Shown one piece after another: positions 6,188-14,290 of a stretch of DNA of 21,355 nt. Position numbers and translations under genes: made by a program. Numbering within the stretch: the first letter of the stretch is position 1; each line of letters opens with the position of its first letter. Source of the stretch: Eggerthellales bacterium UBA948 (GTDB lineage: Bacteria; Actinomycetota; Coriobacteriia; Coriobacteriales; UBA8131). The stretch covers positions 195-21,549 of the forward strand of contig DBCW01000138.1 of the NCBI GenBank assembly GCA_002293265.1. Reading direction: 5' to 3'. The notes under the pieces are model-generated. The model made no database searches and had not been told where the DNA came from. It saw only the letters and a list, made by a program, of their open reading frames with translations.

Positions 6188-7414
6188 CTATGCAGACGCA
6201 CGCTCTTTGGCATCAATATCTTCAAGCTTGGCGTCAGTTTTCTTGGTAAGAAGTTTGCTTGTCATCAACATGAAGGCCAAAATACCCAAAGCCACAAAGC
6301 CAACAACTATGACTATTTCTACCCATGTTGGCATATAGCTGCTTACCAAGGCAAAAGCATCTACTCCGGAAGCATGCGCTGACGTAGACGAACCGGCAAT
6401 AACTCCTGAGGCACCTTGAACATTAAACTCAACAAAGGAGGATAAAAGCAGCCACAAACGTTTGCACATCACTCCAACGATTACCAAAGCACTAGCAAAC
6501 ACCACAACTCCGACCTTGTTTCGCAGGGCGGCGAAACTTAAGAGAAGGAAGGGCAATACGAGACCAGCAATGATCTCAAACCAGAAGAACGGAGCTGTGG
6601 CACCGCTGAACATAATGGTCAGTATCTCTGCGCCACCGGCACCGGGATAAGCCATGGTTAAAAGCTCACAGCAAACAAGGAAGAAATCGATGGCAATGCA
6701 AGCCATCATCAATACCGCAAGCTTTGAGATTAACTTCTCTTCAGTTTTAAATACTCCTGTTTTATTTAGCCCAGCCAAAGCAAGCAGTAGCAGAGCTAAA
6801 CCTGAATCCATAGCAGATACAACAAACAATGGCGCCATGATCGCAGAGTACCATCCTTCGCGAGCGATCTCCAAGCCAAATATCCACGCCGTTACGCTGT
6901 GCACCAAGATAGCTGCAGGTAGCGCAATGCGAGATAGTATCGCCAGGCGCTTCGCGCGTGCCTGCTCATCGCCATTTTTTGATGTCATGAAAACGATGTA
7001 GATAATGTTGATGACGAGATATATAAGAATTATGCATACGTCCCAAAACAAAGGCGAGGTGATGTTTGGATGAAGTAAGAGATTGAACACCCTATGGACA
7101 CCACCCATATCCACTAGTACAAATAATCCTGCCAAAGTAATACAGATGGTGGATAGAATAATTGCCGGCATGGAAACTTTTTTGTAGTCGGCAATGTTAA
7201 ATACCGATGCCGCAGAAGCAACGATCAAGCCACCGGCAGAAAGCCCCACAAATAACATAAAGCAAGCAATGTAGAGACCCCAAGAGGTGCCGTTATTCAT
7301 ACCGGTAACACCCAAACCACCCATCAGCTGGTAGATCCATGTGCCTATACCGGCAAGTGCTATCACTGCAAGTACCATAGCTGATACCTTAAAAGCTCCG
7401 GAAGTTTTTGTCAT
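6188..7414 (-). CDS. NrfD/DmsC-type membrane anchor subunit
   Basis: A 408-residue multi-span membrane protein that should anchor the reductase and oxidise the menaquinol pool, passing electrons to the ferredoxin subunit. The ATG at 7414 has AAGGAGGT directly upstream; longer readings to 7654 run through the preceding gene. NrfD-family features include NGTSWGLYIACF (41-52) followed by FVGLSAGG (55-62), then the VDMGGVHRVFNLL and SPLFWD segments (101-125). About nine or ten hydrophobic helices follow. The C-terminal tail is charged (many Lys, Asp and Glu) and probably cytoplasmic. The gene is 13 bases downstream of the ferredoxin gene in the same operon. Confidence 0.9.
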   Translation of the reverse strand: MTKTSGAFKVSAMVLAVIALAGIGTWIYQLMGGLGVTGMNNGTSWGLYIACFMLFVGLSAGGLIVASAASVFNIADYKKVSMPAIILSTICITLAGLFVLVDMGGVHRVFNLLLHPNITSPLFWDVCIILIYLVINIIYIVFMTSKNGDEQARAKRLAILSRIALPAAILVHSVTAWIFGLEIAREGWYSAIMAPLFVVSAMDSGLALLLLALAGLNKTGVFKTEEKLISKLAVLMMACIAIDFFLVCCELLTMAYPGAGGAEILTIMFSGATAPFFWFEIIAGLVLPFLLLSFAALRNKVGVVVFASALVIVGVMCKRLWLLLSSFVEFNVQGASGVIAGSSTSAHASGVDAFALVSSYMPTWVEIVIVVGFVALGILAFMLMTSKLLTKKTDAKLEDIDAKERASA

Positions 7415-7427
7415 TTCGTACACCTCC

Positions 7428-8045
7428 TTATCCAAAATAATAGAGTTGTGGCTTTGTGCCCAGCTCTGCCAGTAGTTGAGTAGCGCCGTTTTCGCGTATC
7501 TTTTTGGATACGTCACTATTACCGTCATCCAAGTCGCCGTAAGTGCGAGCTTTAGATGGGCAACACAATACGCACATTGGTAATTCTCCATCTGTGGTGC
7601 GTTCTTTGCACAGCGTGCATTTTTCTGCCACACCTTTAGGGCGCACGGGAACACGTGAATCTCCGTAGTTAAAGTCCGGATTTCTCACCGGCTCGTTCCA
7701 GTTAAAGACTCTGGCGTTGTAGGGGCACGCTGCCATGCAGATTCTACAACCAATGCATTTGTTGTAATCAATAAGCACACGGCCCTCTTCGTCCTTGTAG
7801 GTGGCACCCACCGGACAGACCTTTAAGCATGCCGAATTTTCACAGTGCTGACAAGCAACAGGGCGATAGGTGCGGGATAGATTTGGAAACTCGCCTACCG
7901 CGCCGTCTACTATGTCACTGCCTTCGGTCAGCACACGATTCCACTGCATCCCCGATGGGACGTTATTTTGCATTTTGCATGCCATCGCGCAAGCATGGCA
8001 GCCGGTGCAACGATCCAGATTGATCGCTATTCCGAGTTTTGTCAT
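7428..8045 (-). CDS. DmsB/NrfC-type 4x[4Fe-4S] electron-transfer subunit
   Basis: A 205-residue ferredoxin-type subunit with the complete set of 16 ligands: Cys13/16/19/23, Cys65/68/73/77, Cys97/100/103/107 and Cys143/146/158/162. It wires the membrane anchor to the catalytic subunit. It carries no own export signal, so it is probably carried across the membrane with the Tat-bearing catalytic protein, as known for DmsAB-type complexes. It lies ten bases after the catalytic gene and 13 before the membrane gene, a tight operon. Length and cluster pattern fit DmsB, PhsB and NrfC equally, so it does not reveal the substrate. Confidence 0.94.
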   Translation of the reverse strand: MTKLGIAINLDRCTGCHACAMACKMQNNVPSGMQWNRVLTEGSDIVDGAVGEFPNLSRTYRPVACQHCENSACLKVCPVGATYKDEEGRVLIDYNKCIGCRICMAACPYNARVFNWNEPVRNPDFNYGDSRVPVRPKGVAEKCTLCKERTTDGELPMCVLCCPSKARTYGDLDDGNSDVSKKIRENGATQLLAELGTKPQLYYFG

Positions 8046-8055
8046 ATTAAATCAC

Positions 8056-10467
8056 CTACGCTTTCACTAACTCGACGAGCGCATCATTGAAGGGGATCTG
8101 CGATCCAAATAAAAGCTTGTAATGGCGCTGACTTCTGTATGCATTTGTCACGTTTTGAAGCGTTCCCTCCTTGTAGAGATGAGTGTAGGGCAAGCCGGCC
8201 ATAAACAGCATTCCCGGTTGGATGCTACCGTCGACGGCTACTCGACAAACAAAGTAACCGCGGTCGTTGAAGACTTTCACATCATCGCCCGTCTTAACCC
8301 CACGAGCTGCGGCATCGTTTGGATTGATCTGAACCAATGGACCATAATAGTCTTGGATCCATTTGGCGGAACTGAAATAGGCATGAATGCTGAACCGTGT
8401 CTTGCCTTGAACAAATGCCAGCGGGTATTTCTCTTTGAGCGGGTTTGCATCATATACTTCGTTGGCATCCTCATATTGCGGAAATGCCAACTTGTCCTCC
8501 AGTTTATTCTCGTAGTACAGCTCAATCTTTCCGGACGTGGTGGGGTATTTCCCATCCTTGAAGCCATATACGATCTCACTGGAATCAAGCAGACGTTTTA
8601 CTCCGGCTTTGCGCATGACATCGTAGGTGAATCCCTCCATATTGCCCTTTGGCTCCGAAAGCATGAACTTGGCCAGCTCCTCGTGCGATTTAGGCAGATG
8701 TTGTTCGAGACCGAACTCTTTTGCTAACAGGTATTCGATTTCAAGATCCGTCTTGCTTTCAAAAAGCGGTTCTATGACCTGCTGGGTCAGATAAACATCC
8801 GGATAATTAACACCGGTGCGCACGCAGTTCACTTCTTCGCGACACTCATATTTGGAACAGACCGGTAAAACGATATCGGCATACGGAACTGTAGAAGAAT
8901 AATATATTTCGGCTACTGCGAAGAAATCGAGTGTCTTCACCCAATCTATCGTCTTATTCAAGTCCGTAGTGGTGAGCGTAATCGAATCGCCGAACGTCAG
9001 CCCGACATGAATGTTGTTCTCCTTGAACGGCATATCAAATAGTTGCACTGTATTCTTACTGACGGCAAACTCAGCCGGCAGAGGCCAGCTCTTGACTCCT
9101 GCAGCGGCGGGATTCACGTTCCCGTAACCTGTATAACCGATACCAGTGCCGGGCTTTCCGGAATTTCCCGTAAGAGCCACCATAATAGAAGCAGCATGAC
9201 CGACGATGTCGGCATTCGCATACTTATCTGGGCCACCAAACCCGTAATTTATTGTTGAAGGACCGTTGTTTGCATACTGATCAGCAACATCTACAATCAC
9301 ATCCGATGCGATCCCACATACCTCGCTTGCCCACTCTGGTGTGTAAGACGACATCTGTTTCTTGAGAAGGTCAAATTCTGTGATCGCTTTTCGGTCTTCA
9401 ACGGTGTAGCTGCCTGTCAGAGCCGGAACAACGCCTTCCGCATTATGATCTTGTGCGGATTCTGTCACGGTATCCCATACCATTGGAATTTTTACCTGGG
9501 AAACTTTCCCAGCGCTATCCGTCCTTTCCTCCATCCTACCGAGCACCTCGCCTGTGGTCTCGTCGACGAGGAACGGAAAAGATGTCTTTGCCAGAATATG
9601 GCTTTCGTCGTACCATTTTTCGTCCAAAATGATTTTGACAATCGCCAGTAGCAACGAGGCATCTGTACCCGGCTTGATCGGTAGCCACTGATGACACTTC
9701 GATGCCGTAGTACTGAAGCGTGGATCGACTGCGATCATCTTAGTACCGCCCTCTTTGGCATTGAAAAACGCTTCCATATTAACGACTGAACTTTCAAGTA
9801 TGTTGCTGCCGATATGGAGTATGGTTCCGGCATTTTCCCAGTCCCAAATAGAACTGCGGGTACGGGCATTCGATGTAAGTCCCGAAGGATCGGAGCCGTT
9901 TGCCTGACCACGGTCAATACCCGACAGACCTCCTGTATCGGCATGGAGCAACTTGGATATGAAGTCCACGTTTGTGGTGGTTCGGGCTTCCGGTGATTTC
10001 CTGAAATAGAAAGAGTTCTCACCATACTTACTCTGTGATTCCTTGATAGCGTCAGCTATCGTTTTGATGGCTTCCTCCCATGAAATGGGTTCGAATTTTC
10101 CTTCGCCGCGTTCACCTACACGCTTCAACGGTGTTTGTATACGATCAACATCATATACGTGTTGTACCTCGCTTAAGCCTCGCGCACACAAACGACCTCG
10201 CGTTCCATCTTCGAACTCAACTGGCTCAATTTTGACCAAGCGTCCATCACGCACGGTACATTTATGCCCACAGCCACCGAGACAGTGAAACCAATGACAC
10301 ATTATGCGTGTCTCCTCATTGACTTCCGCATTGGCTTTCGTTGGTGAAAGCCAATTGTCGACAGCAAGCATCCCTTCTCCGGAGAATCCCAATACTCCAG
10401 CTGCCAAACCTGTTGATTTCAGAAAGCTTCTGCGAGAAAGCGTTCCAGACTCGCTATCCTTTCGCAT
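8056..10467 (-). CDS. Tat-exported DMSO-reductase-family catalytic subunit
   Basis: An 803-residue bis-MGD oxidoreductase. A twin-arginine signal (SRRSFLK, residues 11-17) precedes a hydrophobic stretch, with a possible cleavage after the ANA at 45-47, so the enzyme works outside the cytoplasmic membrane. The [4Fe-4S] motif is DmsA-like: Cys62-x3-Cys66-x3-Cys70 and Cys94, plus an extra Cys57. Later features include VDPRF and the KPGTD motif (MGD binding), YADIVLP, and a C-terminal dinucleotide-binding domain. The ATG at 10467 follows AAGGAGGAG. It leads a four-gene operon with its ferredoxin, membrane anchor and chaperone. By motif it is a respiratory terminal reductase of the DmsA/PhsA group; S-oxides, N-oxides, thiosulfate or another acceptor are all possible. 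The direction could in principle be oxidative. Confidence 0.93.
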   Translation of the reverse strand: MRKDSESGTLSRRSFLKSTGLAAGVLGFSGEGMLAVDNWLSPTKANAEVNEETRIMCHWFHCLGGCGHKCTVRDGRLVKIEPVEFEDGTRGRLCARGLSEVQHVYDVDRIQTPLKRVGERGEGKFEPISWEEAIKTIADAIKESQSKYGENSFYFRKSPEARTTTNVDFISKLLHADTGGLSGIDRGQANGSDPSGLTSNARTRSSIWDWENAGTILHIGSNILESSVVNMEAFFNAKEGGTKMIAVDPRFSTTASKCHQWLPIKPGTDASLLLAIVKIILDEKWYDESHILAKTSFPFLVDETTGEVLGRMEERTDSAGKVSQVKIPMVWDTVTESAQDHNAEGVVPALTGSYTVEDRKAITEFDLLKKQMSSYTPEWASEVCGIASDVIVDVADQYANNGPSTINYGFGGPDKYANADIVGHAASIMVALTGNSGKPGTGIGYTGYGNVNPAAAGVKSWPLPAEFAVSKNTVQLFDMPFKENNIHVGLTFGDSITLTTTDLNKTIDWVKTLDFFAVAEIYYSSTVPYADIVLPVCSKYECREEVNCVRTGVNYPDVYLTQQVIEPLFESKTDLEIEYLLAKEFGLEQHLPKSHEELAKFMLSEPKGNMEGFTYDVMRKAGVKRLLDSSEIVYGFKDGKYPTTSGKIELYYENKLEDKLAFPQYEDANEVYDANPLKEKYPLAFVQGKTRFSIHAYFSSAKWIQDYYGPLVQINPNDAAARGVKTGDDVKVFNDRGYFVCRVAVDGSIQPGMLFMAGLPYTHLYKEGTLQNVTNAYRSQRHYKLLFGSQIPFNDALVELVKA

Positions 10468-10510
10468 AGCTCCTCCTTTTCTTTAATTAGACAAACAGAA
10501 GACTTAAGTG

Positions 10511-10525
10511 TAGTTCGCGAAACTA
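10511..10525. promoter_or_regulatory. TAGTT-CGCGA-AACTA dyad upstream of reductase operon
   Basis: A perfect five-base inverted repeat (TAGTT and AACTA) around CGCGA. Bases 10515-10527 repeat exactly the element at 3642-3654 upstream of the other molybdoenzyme. It falls just downstream of the predicted transcription start, 43 to 57 bases before the ATG. Confidence 0.45.
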
Positions 10526-10565
10526 TCACACATACTTATGATAGAGTATCATACGCATGTGTGAT
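10525..10565. promoter_or_regulatory. 41-base nested palindrome over the reductase promoter
   Basis: Outer arms ATCACACAT (10525-10533) and ATGTGTGAT (10557-10565) and inner arms TATGATA (10537-10543) and TATCATA (10547-10553) are all perfect, separated by three-base steps around a GAG centre. The inner arm overlaps the predicted -10 box. It may be a double operator; as RNA it would fold into a long hairpin that could also end the upstream membrane-gene transcript. Confidence 0.6.
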
Positions 10566-10577
10566 GGTCTATAGCAA
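10548..10577 (-). promoter_or_regulatory. Promoter of the exported reductase operon
   Basis: Minus-strand -35 TTGCTA (10572-10577), 18-base spacer, -10 TATGAT (10548-10553, five of six consensus bases). Transcription would start near 10541, leaving a leader of about 75 bases. The promoter is embedded in the nested palindrome. Confidence 0.5.
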
Positions 10578-10635
10578 AATGTATCCTATCTCGAGGATAA
10601 TATTCAATTATTTGAGTATTGGTGCTTCCCAGTAT

Positions 10636-11556
10636 TTACTGGTACAGCAGAATGCCCGAAAATACTATTCCGTAGCGCAAGGCAAACGAGCCTATCAATG
10701 CGCAGGTAGCGATAATTGTATTTATAACAACTACGCACTTTTTTCCTCTCCAAGCAAACAAAGAAAGTGATAGTAAAAAAGTAGCGACTAGTCCTATGCC
10801 AACAACTGTCAGCCAAAACATTAGCGAGAGTTCGCCGGAAACCAGATAATAAACAGAAGCGCTTGCAGACTCAAACACGCTAAAGCTTGCTGCATTTAAG
10901 AAAGTGATGATAAGCATTGCCTCTAAACCCAATACAGCTAATGATATCGAGATATAACTTTTAGTGTTTACTGTTATCGACGGTTTGGTTTTAAGCGAAG
11001 CAATGGAGTTGATGCAAGCAAACAACACTATTCCAAGATTTGTTGCCCCGCCAAGAAACAATGTTGGCAGAAAGAATGTTCGCCAAAACGGTATTGCAAT
11101 GCAATCATAAAGCAAGAATCCTGTGTATAATGCCAGCGCAATGCTTACTATAATACTTATCCATGCTAGAGCTGATGCAAAAACACCTCTATGACGTTTG
11201 TAAAAACCCCAGCGAGACGAAAGCAGATGTGAGCTTGATTTTGATACAACAAAAAGTAACAGGCACACAGTTATGAATGCCAATACCAGTAACCAAAAAC
11301 CACGAGCTGCCCAGGAGTTTAGATTGATAAATTGCAAAATATTAAGCGCAACAAACGGTCGCCCCAAATCAAAAAGAAGACAGCAGCCACCTACAAAAAT
11401 GCAGCACAAAGACAGCCACAAACTCACTTTTATACCAGCGAGAAATCGAGCACCTGAATGCAAATATGATGATGCTGCCGTGCCACACACACCAGCTCCG
11501 GCAGCGCCTAAACATAGGTAGAATACCGTAGATATGCCAAAAAATGTTTGCAACAC
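10636..11556 (-). CDS. Orphan NrfD/PsrC-type membrane protein
   Basis: A 306-residue membrane protein with about eight or nine hydrophobic helices. NrfD-family marks are FDLGRP (62-67), YTGFLL (144-149), PFW (156-158) and a following FLGGATNLG segment. It differs clearly from the larger anchor at 6188-7414. No ferredoxin or catalytic gene lies directly beside it, and the next gene on its strand is the exported reductase catalytic gene after a 168-base gap with its own promoter. The GTG at 11556 is the first possible start but lacks a strong binding site, so the start is uncertain. It could be an alternative quinone-side partner for the reductase, or belong to a complex encoded elsewhere. Confidence 0.8.
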   Translation of the reverse strand: MLQTFFGISTVFYLCLGAAGAGVCGTAASSYLHSGARFLAGIKVSLWLSLCCIFVGGCCLLFDLGRPFVALNILQFINLNSWAARGFWLLVLAFITVCLLLFVVSKSSSHLLSSRWGFYKRHRGVFASALAWISIIVSIALALYTGFLLYDCIAIPFWRTFFLPTLFLGGATNLGIVLFACINSIASLKTKPSITVNTKSYISISLAVLGLEAMLIITFLNAASFSVFESASASVYYLVSGELSLMFWLTVVGIGLVATFLLSLSLFAWRGKKCVVVINTIIATCALIGSFALRYGIVFSGILLYQ

Positions 11557-11603
11557 AGGTTTTCCATTCTGCGTGCCCTACGCTCCGCTTGCGCCTTCAA
11601 TGC

Positions 11604-11617
11604 ACATGGTATCATGT
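11604..11617. promoter_or_regulatory. Candidate GntR operator in the divergent gap
   Basis: ACATG (11604-11608) and CATGT (11613-11617) form a perfect dyad around GTAT between the orphan NrfD gene and the GntR gene. The string GTATCAT followed two bases later by ATGTGT (from 11609) also occurs in the palindrome at 10546-10562, with a four-base gap. Confidence 0.4.
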
Positions 11618-11662
11618 ATGTGTACGATAGTTTGACCAAAAATTCAACAGAGAAGTGTTATT

Positions 11663-12037
11663 GTGATCGAACCACTGCAAATTAATGAGAATTCCGGCAT
11701 CCCTGTATGGGTGCAGATTCGCAACTGGTTATTCTTTTTGATTAAGTCCGGTCAATACAAGGCGGGAGATGTTTTGCCAACCGTACGCGAGTTGGCCACG
11801 CAATTAGGTGTGAACTACAATACCGTTCACAAGGTCTACCAAGATCTAGACACGGAGGGGCTAATATGTTCAAGCAAAGGCAAACGTTCATTTGTTGCCG
11901 ACGTGGATAGTAAGTCCTTGCAACTGCCGGACTCCCCTGTTGACATGGTGATAGAAGAGCTTGTGCGAGTTGCTGAAGGCGAAAATGTAAGTCCAGAAGA
12001 AGTTTTAGCGAGAGTTAGGCAAAAGCTCAATTCATAA
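11663..12037 (+). CDS. GntR-family regulator, YtrA-like
   Basis: A 124-residue regulator starting at a GTG, with only a weak upstream site (AGAGAAG). The winged helix-turn-helix fills residues 14-80: PVWVQIRNWL, then LPTVRELATQLGVNYNTVHK, then YQDLDTEGLI and the wing SKGKRSFV. The remaining tail of about 45 residues is too short for a ligand domain, which fits the YtrA subfamily, whose members usually control adjacent membrane or transport genes. It is 29 bases upstream of a slipin gene in the same direction and divergent from the orphan NrfD gene, so it probably regulates itself and one or both neighbours through the intervening dyad. Confidence 0.92.
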   Translation: MIEPLQINENSGIPVWVQIRNWLFFLIKSGQYKAGDVLPTVRELATQLGVNYNTVHKVYQDLDTEGLICSSKGKRSFVADVDSKSLQLPDSPVDMVIEELVRVAEGENVSPEEVLARVRQKLNS

Positions 12038-12066
12038 GTTTTCGTGTGTTAATCAAGGAGATCGAA

Positions 12067-12996
12067 ATGGGAAACAAGACCACTTTGGAAGAATACGAAG
12101 CAAGCTTAGATACATCTAAGAGCACCAGTGATACGCCCGATTTCAAAGACACTGTCACCTCACGGATGGGAGCCAAACTTCTCCGTATATCTTTGGCTTT
12201 TATAGTTTTGCTGATATTTGCAGGTATTGCTTGGAGCTATGCTTCTATCTTAGCGCTTGTGCTGGGGTTGATATTTGCACTTTTGGCTTTCTTAAGCGCC
12301 CACGTGATCCTAGAGTGGGAGCGAGCAGTAGTGCTGCGCTTTGGAAAACTCAGTCGTGTTCGAGGACCGGGTCTGTTTTTTACAATCCCGCTGGTTGAAT
12401 ACGTAACCGCAATTGTAGACTTGCGCCTGCGCTCCACAGTCTTTAAGGCCGAGCGTGTTCTCACCTCCGATCTTGTTCCCGTAAACGTAGACGCCGTATT
12501 ATTTTGGCTGGTATGGGATGCCAAAAAAGCTTGTGCGGAGATAAAGAATTTTGAGAAGTCGGTGTTTTGGATATCACAGACTACATTGCGCGACGTTATT
12601 GGCGGCATGAGCATCGCCCAGATGAGCACCAGACGCATTCAACTGGACAAAGAGGTCAAAGCAATTCTTGAAAATAAGATGCGTGACTGGGGAATCACGG
12701 CTGTATCGGTAGAGATTCGTGACATCGAGATTCCTCTAGAACTTCAAGACGCTATGTCTGTAGAAGCTCAGGCAGAACGCGAGTATAACGCCCGAGTGAT
12801 CTTGGCCGAAGTAGAAAAAGAGATTTCCGAGATGTTTGTAGACGCAGCGCGCACCTACAAAGAAGAAGAAGGAGCCATGCAACTGCGTGCCATGAGCTTT
12901 GTATCCAACAGTGTAAAGGACAAGGGTGGCCTAGTGGTAGTTCCGAGTGCTTTATCCGATGCATTTGATGGGTTGAGCAAGATCACTAAGGGGTAA
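12067..12996 (+). CDS. Slipin (SPFH/stomatin-like membrane protein)
   Basis: A 309-residue protein with an acidic, Ser/Thr-rich N-terminus, one hydrophobic hairpin or two short membrane segments (about 41-80), then an SPFH domain. That domain opens with EWERAVVLRFGKLSRVRGPGLFF (83-105) and contains the family-typical VDLRLR, VNVDAVLFW, and a coiled-coil-prone AEAEREY-like stretch (AQAEREYNARVI). The ATG at 12067 follows AAGGAG; an in-frame GTG at 12046 precedes that site and is rejected. Slipins organise membrane microdomains and act as scaffolds. The NfeD-type partner often beside slipin genes is not visible. Being placed after a YtrA-type GntR gene suggests induction by envelope or membrane stress, which is inference. 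Confidence 0.92.
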   Translation: MGNKTTLEEYEASLDTSKSTSDTPDFKDTVTSRMGAKLLRISLAFIVLLIFAGIAWSYASILALVLGLIFALLAFLSAHVILEWERAVVLRFGKLSRVRGPGLFFTIPLVEYVTAIVDLRLRSTVFKAERVLTSDLVPVNVDAVLFWLVWDAKKACAEIKNFEKSVFWISQTTLRDVIGGMSIAQMSTRRIQLDKEVKAILENKMRDWGITAVSVEIRDIEIPLELQDAMSVEAQAEREYNARVILAEVEKEISEMFVDAARTYKEEEGAMQLRAMSFVSNSVKDKGGLVVVPSALSDAFDGLSKITKG

Positions 12997-13019
12997 TCAA
13001 ATTTCCGAAAAAGTACGGA

Positions 13020-14129
13020 CTAATCTACCACTACAAGTTTGTACTCACGGCTGCCTATGCCCATCTTCTCGGCATGTTCTAGGGCTGCGACCCAATCCGA
13101 TTCCGGGTTGATGGCATGAAAGTGATCGCAACCCTCATCTACCGTTTCATGCATCTCTGCTAACGCACTTCCCTCAATGACCGGTTGCGCCACTATGGCA
13201 TCAGATACCGCTGCGTCAATGGCAAGTGGATCTAAGGACGCAAACATACCTACATTGGGAACAACAGGAGCATCGTTTCCGGCAAAACAATCACAGTTGG
13301 GTGTGATATCGACAGCAATTGCCACATGCAAGCATTGCTTGCCACGAACAACCGCAGCAGTATATTCGGCGATCTTCATATTCATATATTCAAATTTTTT
13401 GTTTGATATCGAAACAATGGCTCCCCGCGGACAGTAGCCAAGGCAATAGCCGCAACCCACACAGTTGTTATTAATTGAGGCTTTGTTGTCAAGAACAACA
13501 ATAGCGTCGTTGGCGCAACTCTTTAGACACTGCAGGCATCCCGTACACTTTGAGTCGATGACCTTTGGTATGCCATTTGAATGCATGATCATTTTTCCAC
13601 CGCGTGATCCACAGCCCATACCCACGTTTTTAAGGGTGCCGGCAAAGGCCGTAGCAGCGCAACCCTTGGCGTGTGTAAGCGAGATAAGCACATCGGCGTC
13701 AACTATGGCTCTACCAATCCTGGCTTCCTGCACATAGGCTCCATCAGGTATAGAGATGATAACCTCATCGTTTCCACGCAAACCATCACCTATCACCACT
13801 TCACAACCACAAGAATCTTGCGTAAATCCATTTAGGCGCGCGCACTCCATGTGGTCAAGCAAGTTACTTCGCATGCCGGGATATAACGTACTGCAATCGG
13901 TAACGAAAGGTTTGCCACCATGCTCCTTGACCGCTTGAGCGATTGCACGTGTATAGGCAGGCTTTAAATGTGAGATATTGTTCAGTTCTCCAAAATGAGT
14001 TTTTATGGCAACATACTTACCAAAAAGATCCAATTCTTCCAGTCCGGCAGCTCTCACTAGTCTCTGCAGCTTCGCCGGAATAGAATCACTCTTCTGCACC
14101 CGCATTGTAGAAAAGAATACCTCTGGCAT
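13020..14129 (-). CDS. DUF362 protein with 2[4Fe-4S] ferredoxin domain
   Basis: A 369-residue protein: an N-terminal DUF362 region (about 1-185), a bacterial ferredoxin insert with two CxxCxxCxxxC motifs (Cys195/198/201/205 and Cys223/226/229/233), and a DUF362 C-terminal part with the FASLDPLAIDAA segment. Conserved-looking stretches are KTHFGE (43-48), THAKGC (152-157) and the NVGMGCGSRGGK segment (168-179). There is no signal peptide or membrane segment. The ATG has GGGAGG upstream. DUF362 proteins are common in strict anaerobes, and their reaction is not well defined. The gene appears monocistronic, ends 23 bases from the convergent slipin gene, and starts downstream of the pyridoxal kinase terminator. 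Confidence 0.9.
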   Translation of the reverse strand: MPEVFFSTMRVQKSDSIPAKLQRLVRAAGLEELDLFGKYVAIKTHFGELNNISHLKPAYTRAIAQAVKEHGGKPFVTDCSTLYPGMRSNLLDHMECARLNGFTQDSCGCEVVIGDGLRGNDEVIISIPDGAYVQEARIGRAIVDADVLISLTHAKGCAATAFAGTLKNVGMGCGSRGGKMIMHSNGIPKVIDSKCTGCLQCLKSCANDAIVVLDNKASINNNCVGCGYCLGYCPRGAIVSISNKKFEYMNMKIAEYTAAVVRGKQCLHVAIAVDITPNCDCFAGNDAPVVPNVGMFASLDPLAIDAAVSDAIVAQPVIEGSALAEMHETVDEGCDHFHAINPESDWVAALEHAEKMGIGSREYKLVVVD

Positions 14130-14179
14130 GTAGACCTCCCATAGCTGTAGCTTTATAGATTCGGTTGTTGGCTATATGG

Positions 14180-14213
14180 CTCCATAGAGCACGCAGATTC
14201 GCGCTCTATGGAG
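14180..14213. terminator. Hairpin after pyridoxal kinase gene
   Basis: Perfect 11-base arms CTCCATAGAGC (14180-14190) and GCTCTATGGAG (14203-14213) with a 12-base loop. It lies about 80 bases past the stop of the minus-strand pyridoxal kinase and before the DUF362 gene, so it probably ends the purC-kinase transcript, though the T-run is poor on that strand. Confidence 0.6.
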
Positions 14214-14290
14214 AATTTTCAAACGATATATCAAACTAAACTTTATTGCAACAAGCCTTTAATTGCGACTCAGAGTTTTTTCAAGTACAC

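Noticed and set aside
7415..7654. N-terminal extension of the NrfD anchor into the ferredoxin gene
   Set aside because: An ATG at 7414 has a near-perfect Shine-Dalgarno; the extension reads through the upstream gene in another frame and looks like a frame shadow.
8122..8727. Long plus-strand ORF (201 codons) opposite the exported reductase gene
   Set aside because: It is antisense to a well-supported Tat-exported molybdoenzyme, has no ribosome binding site and no recognisable domain.
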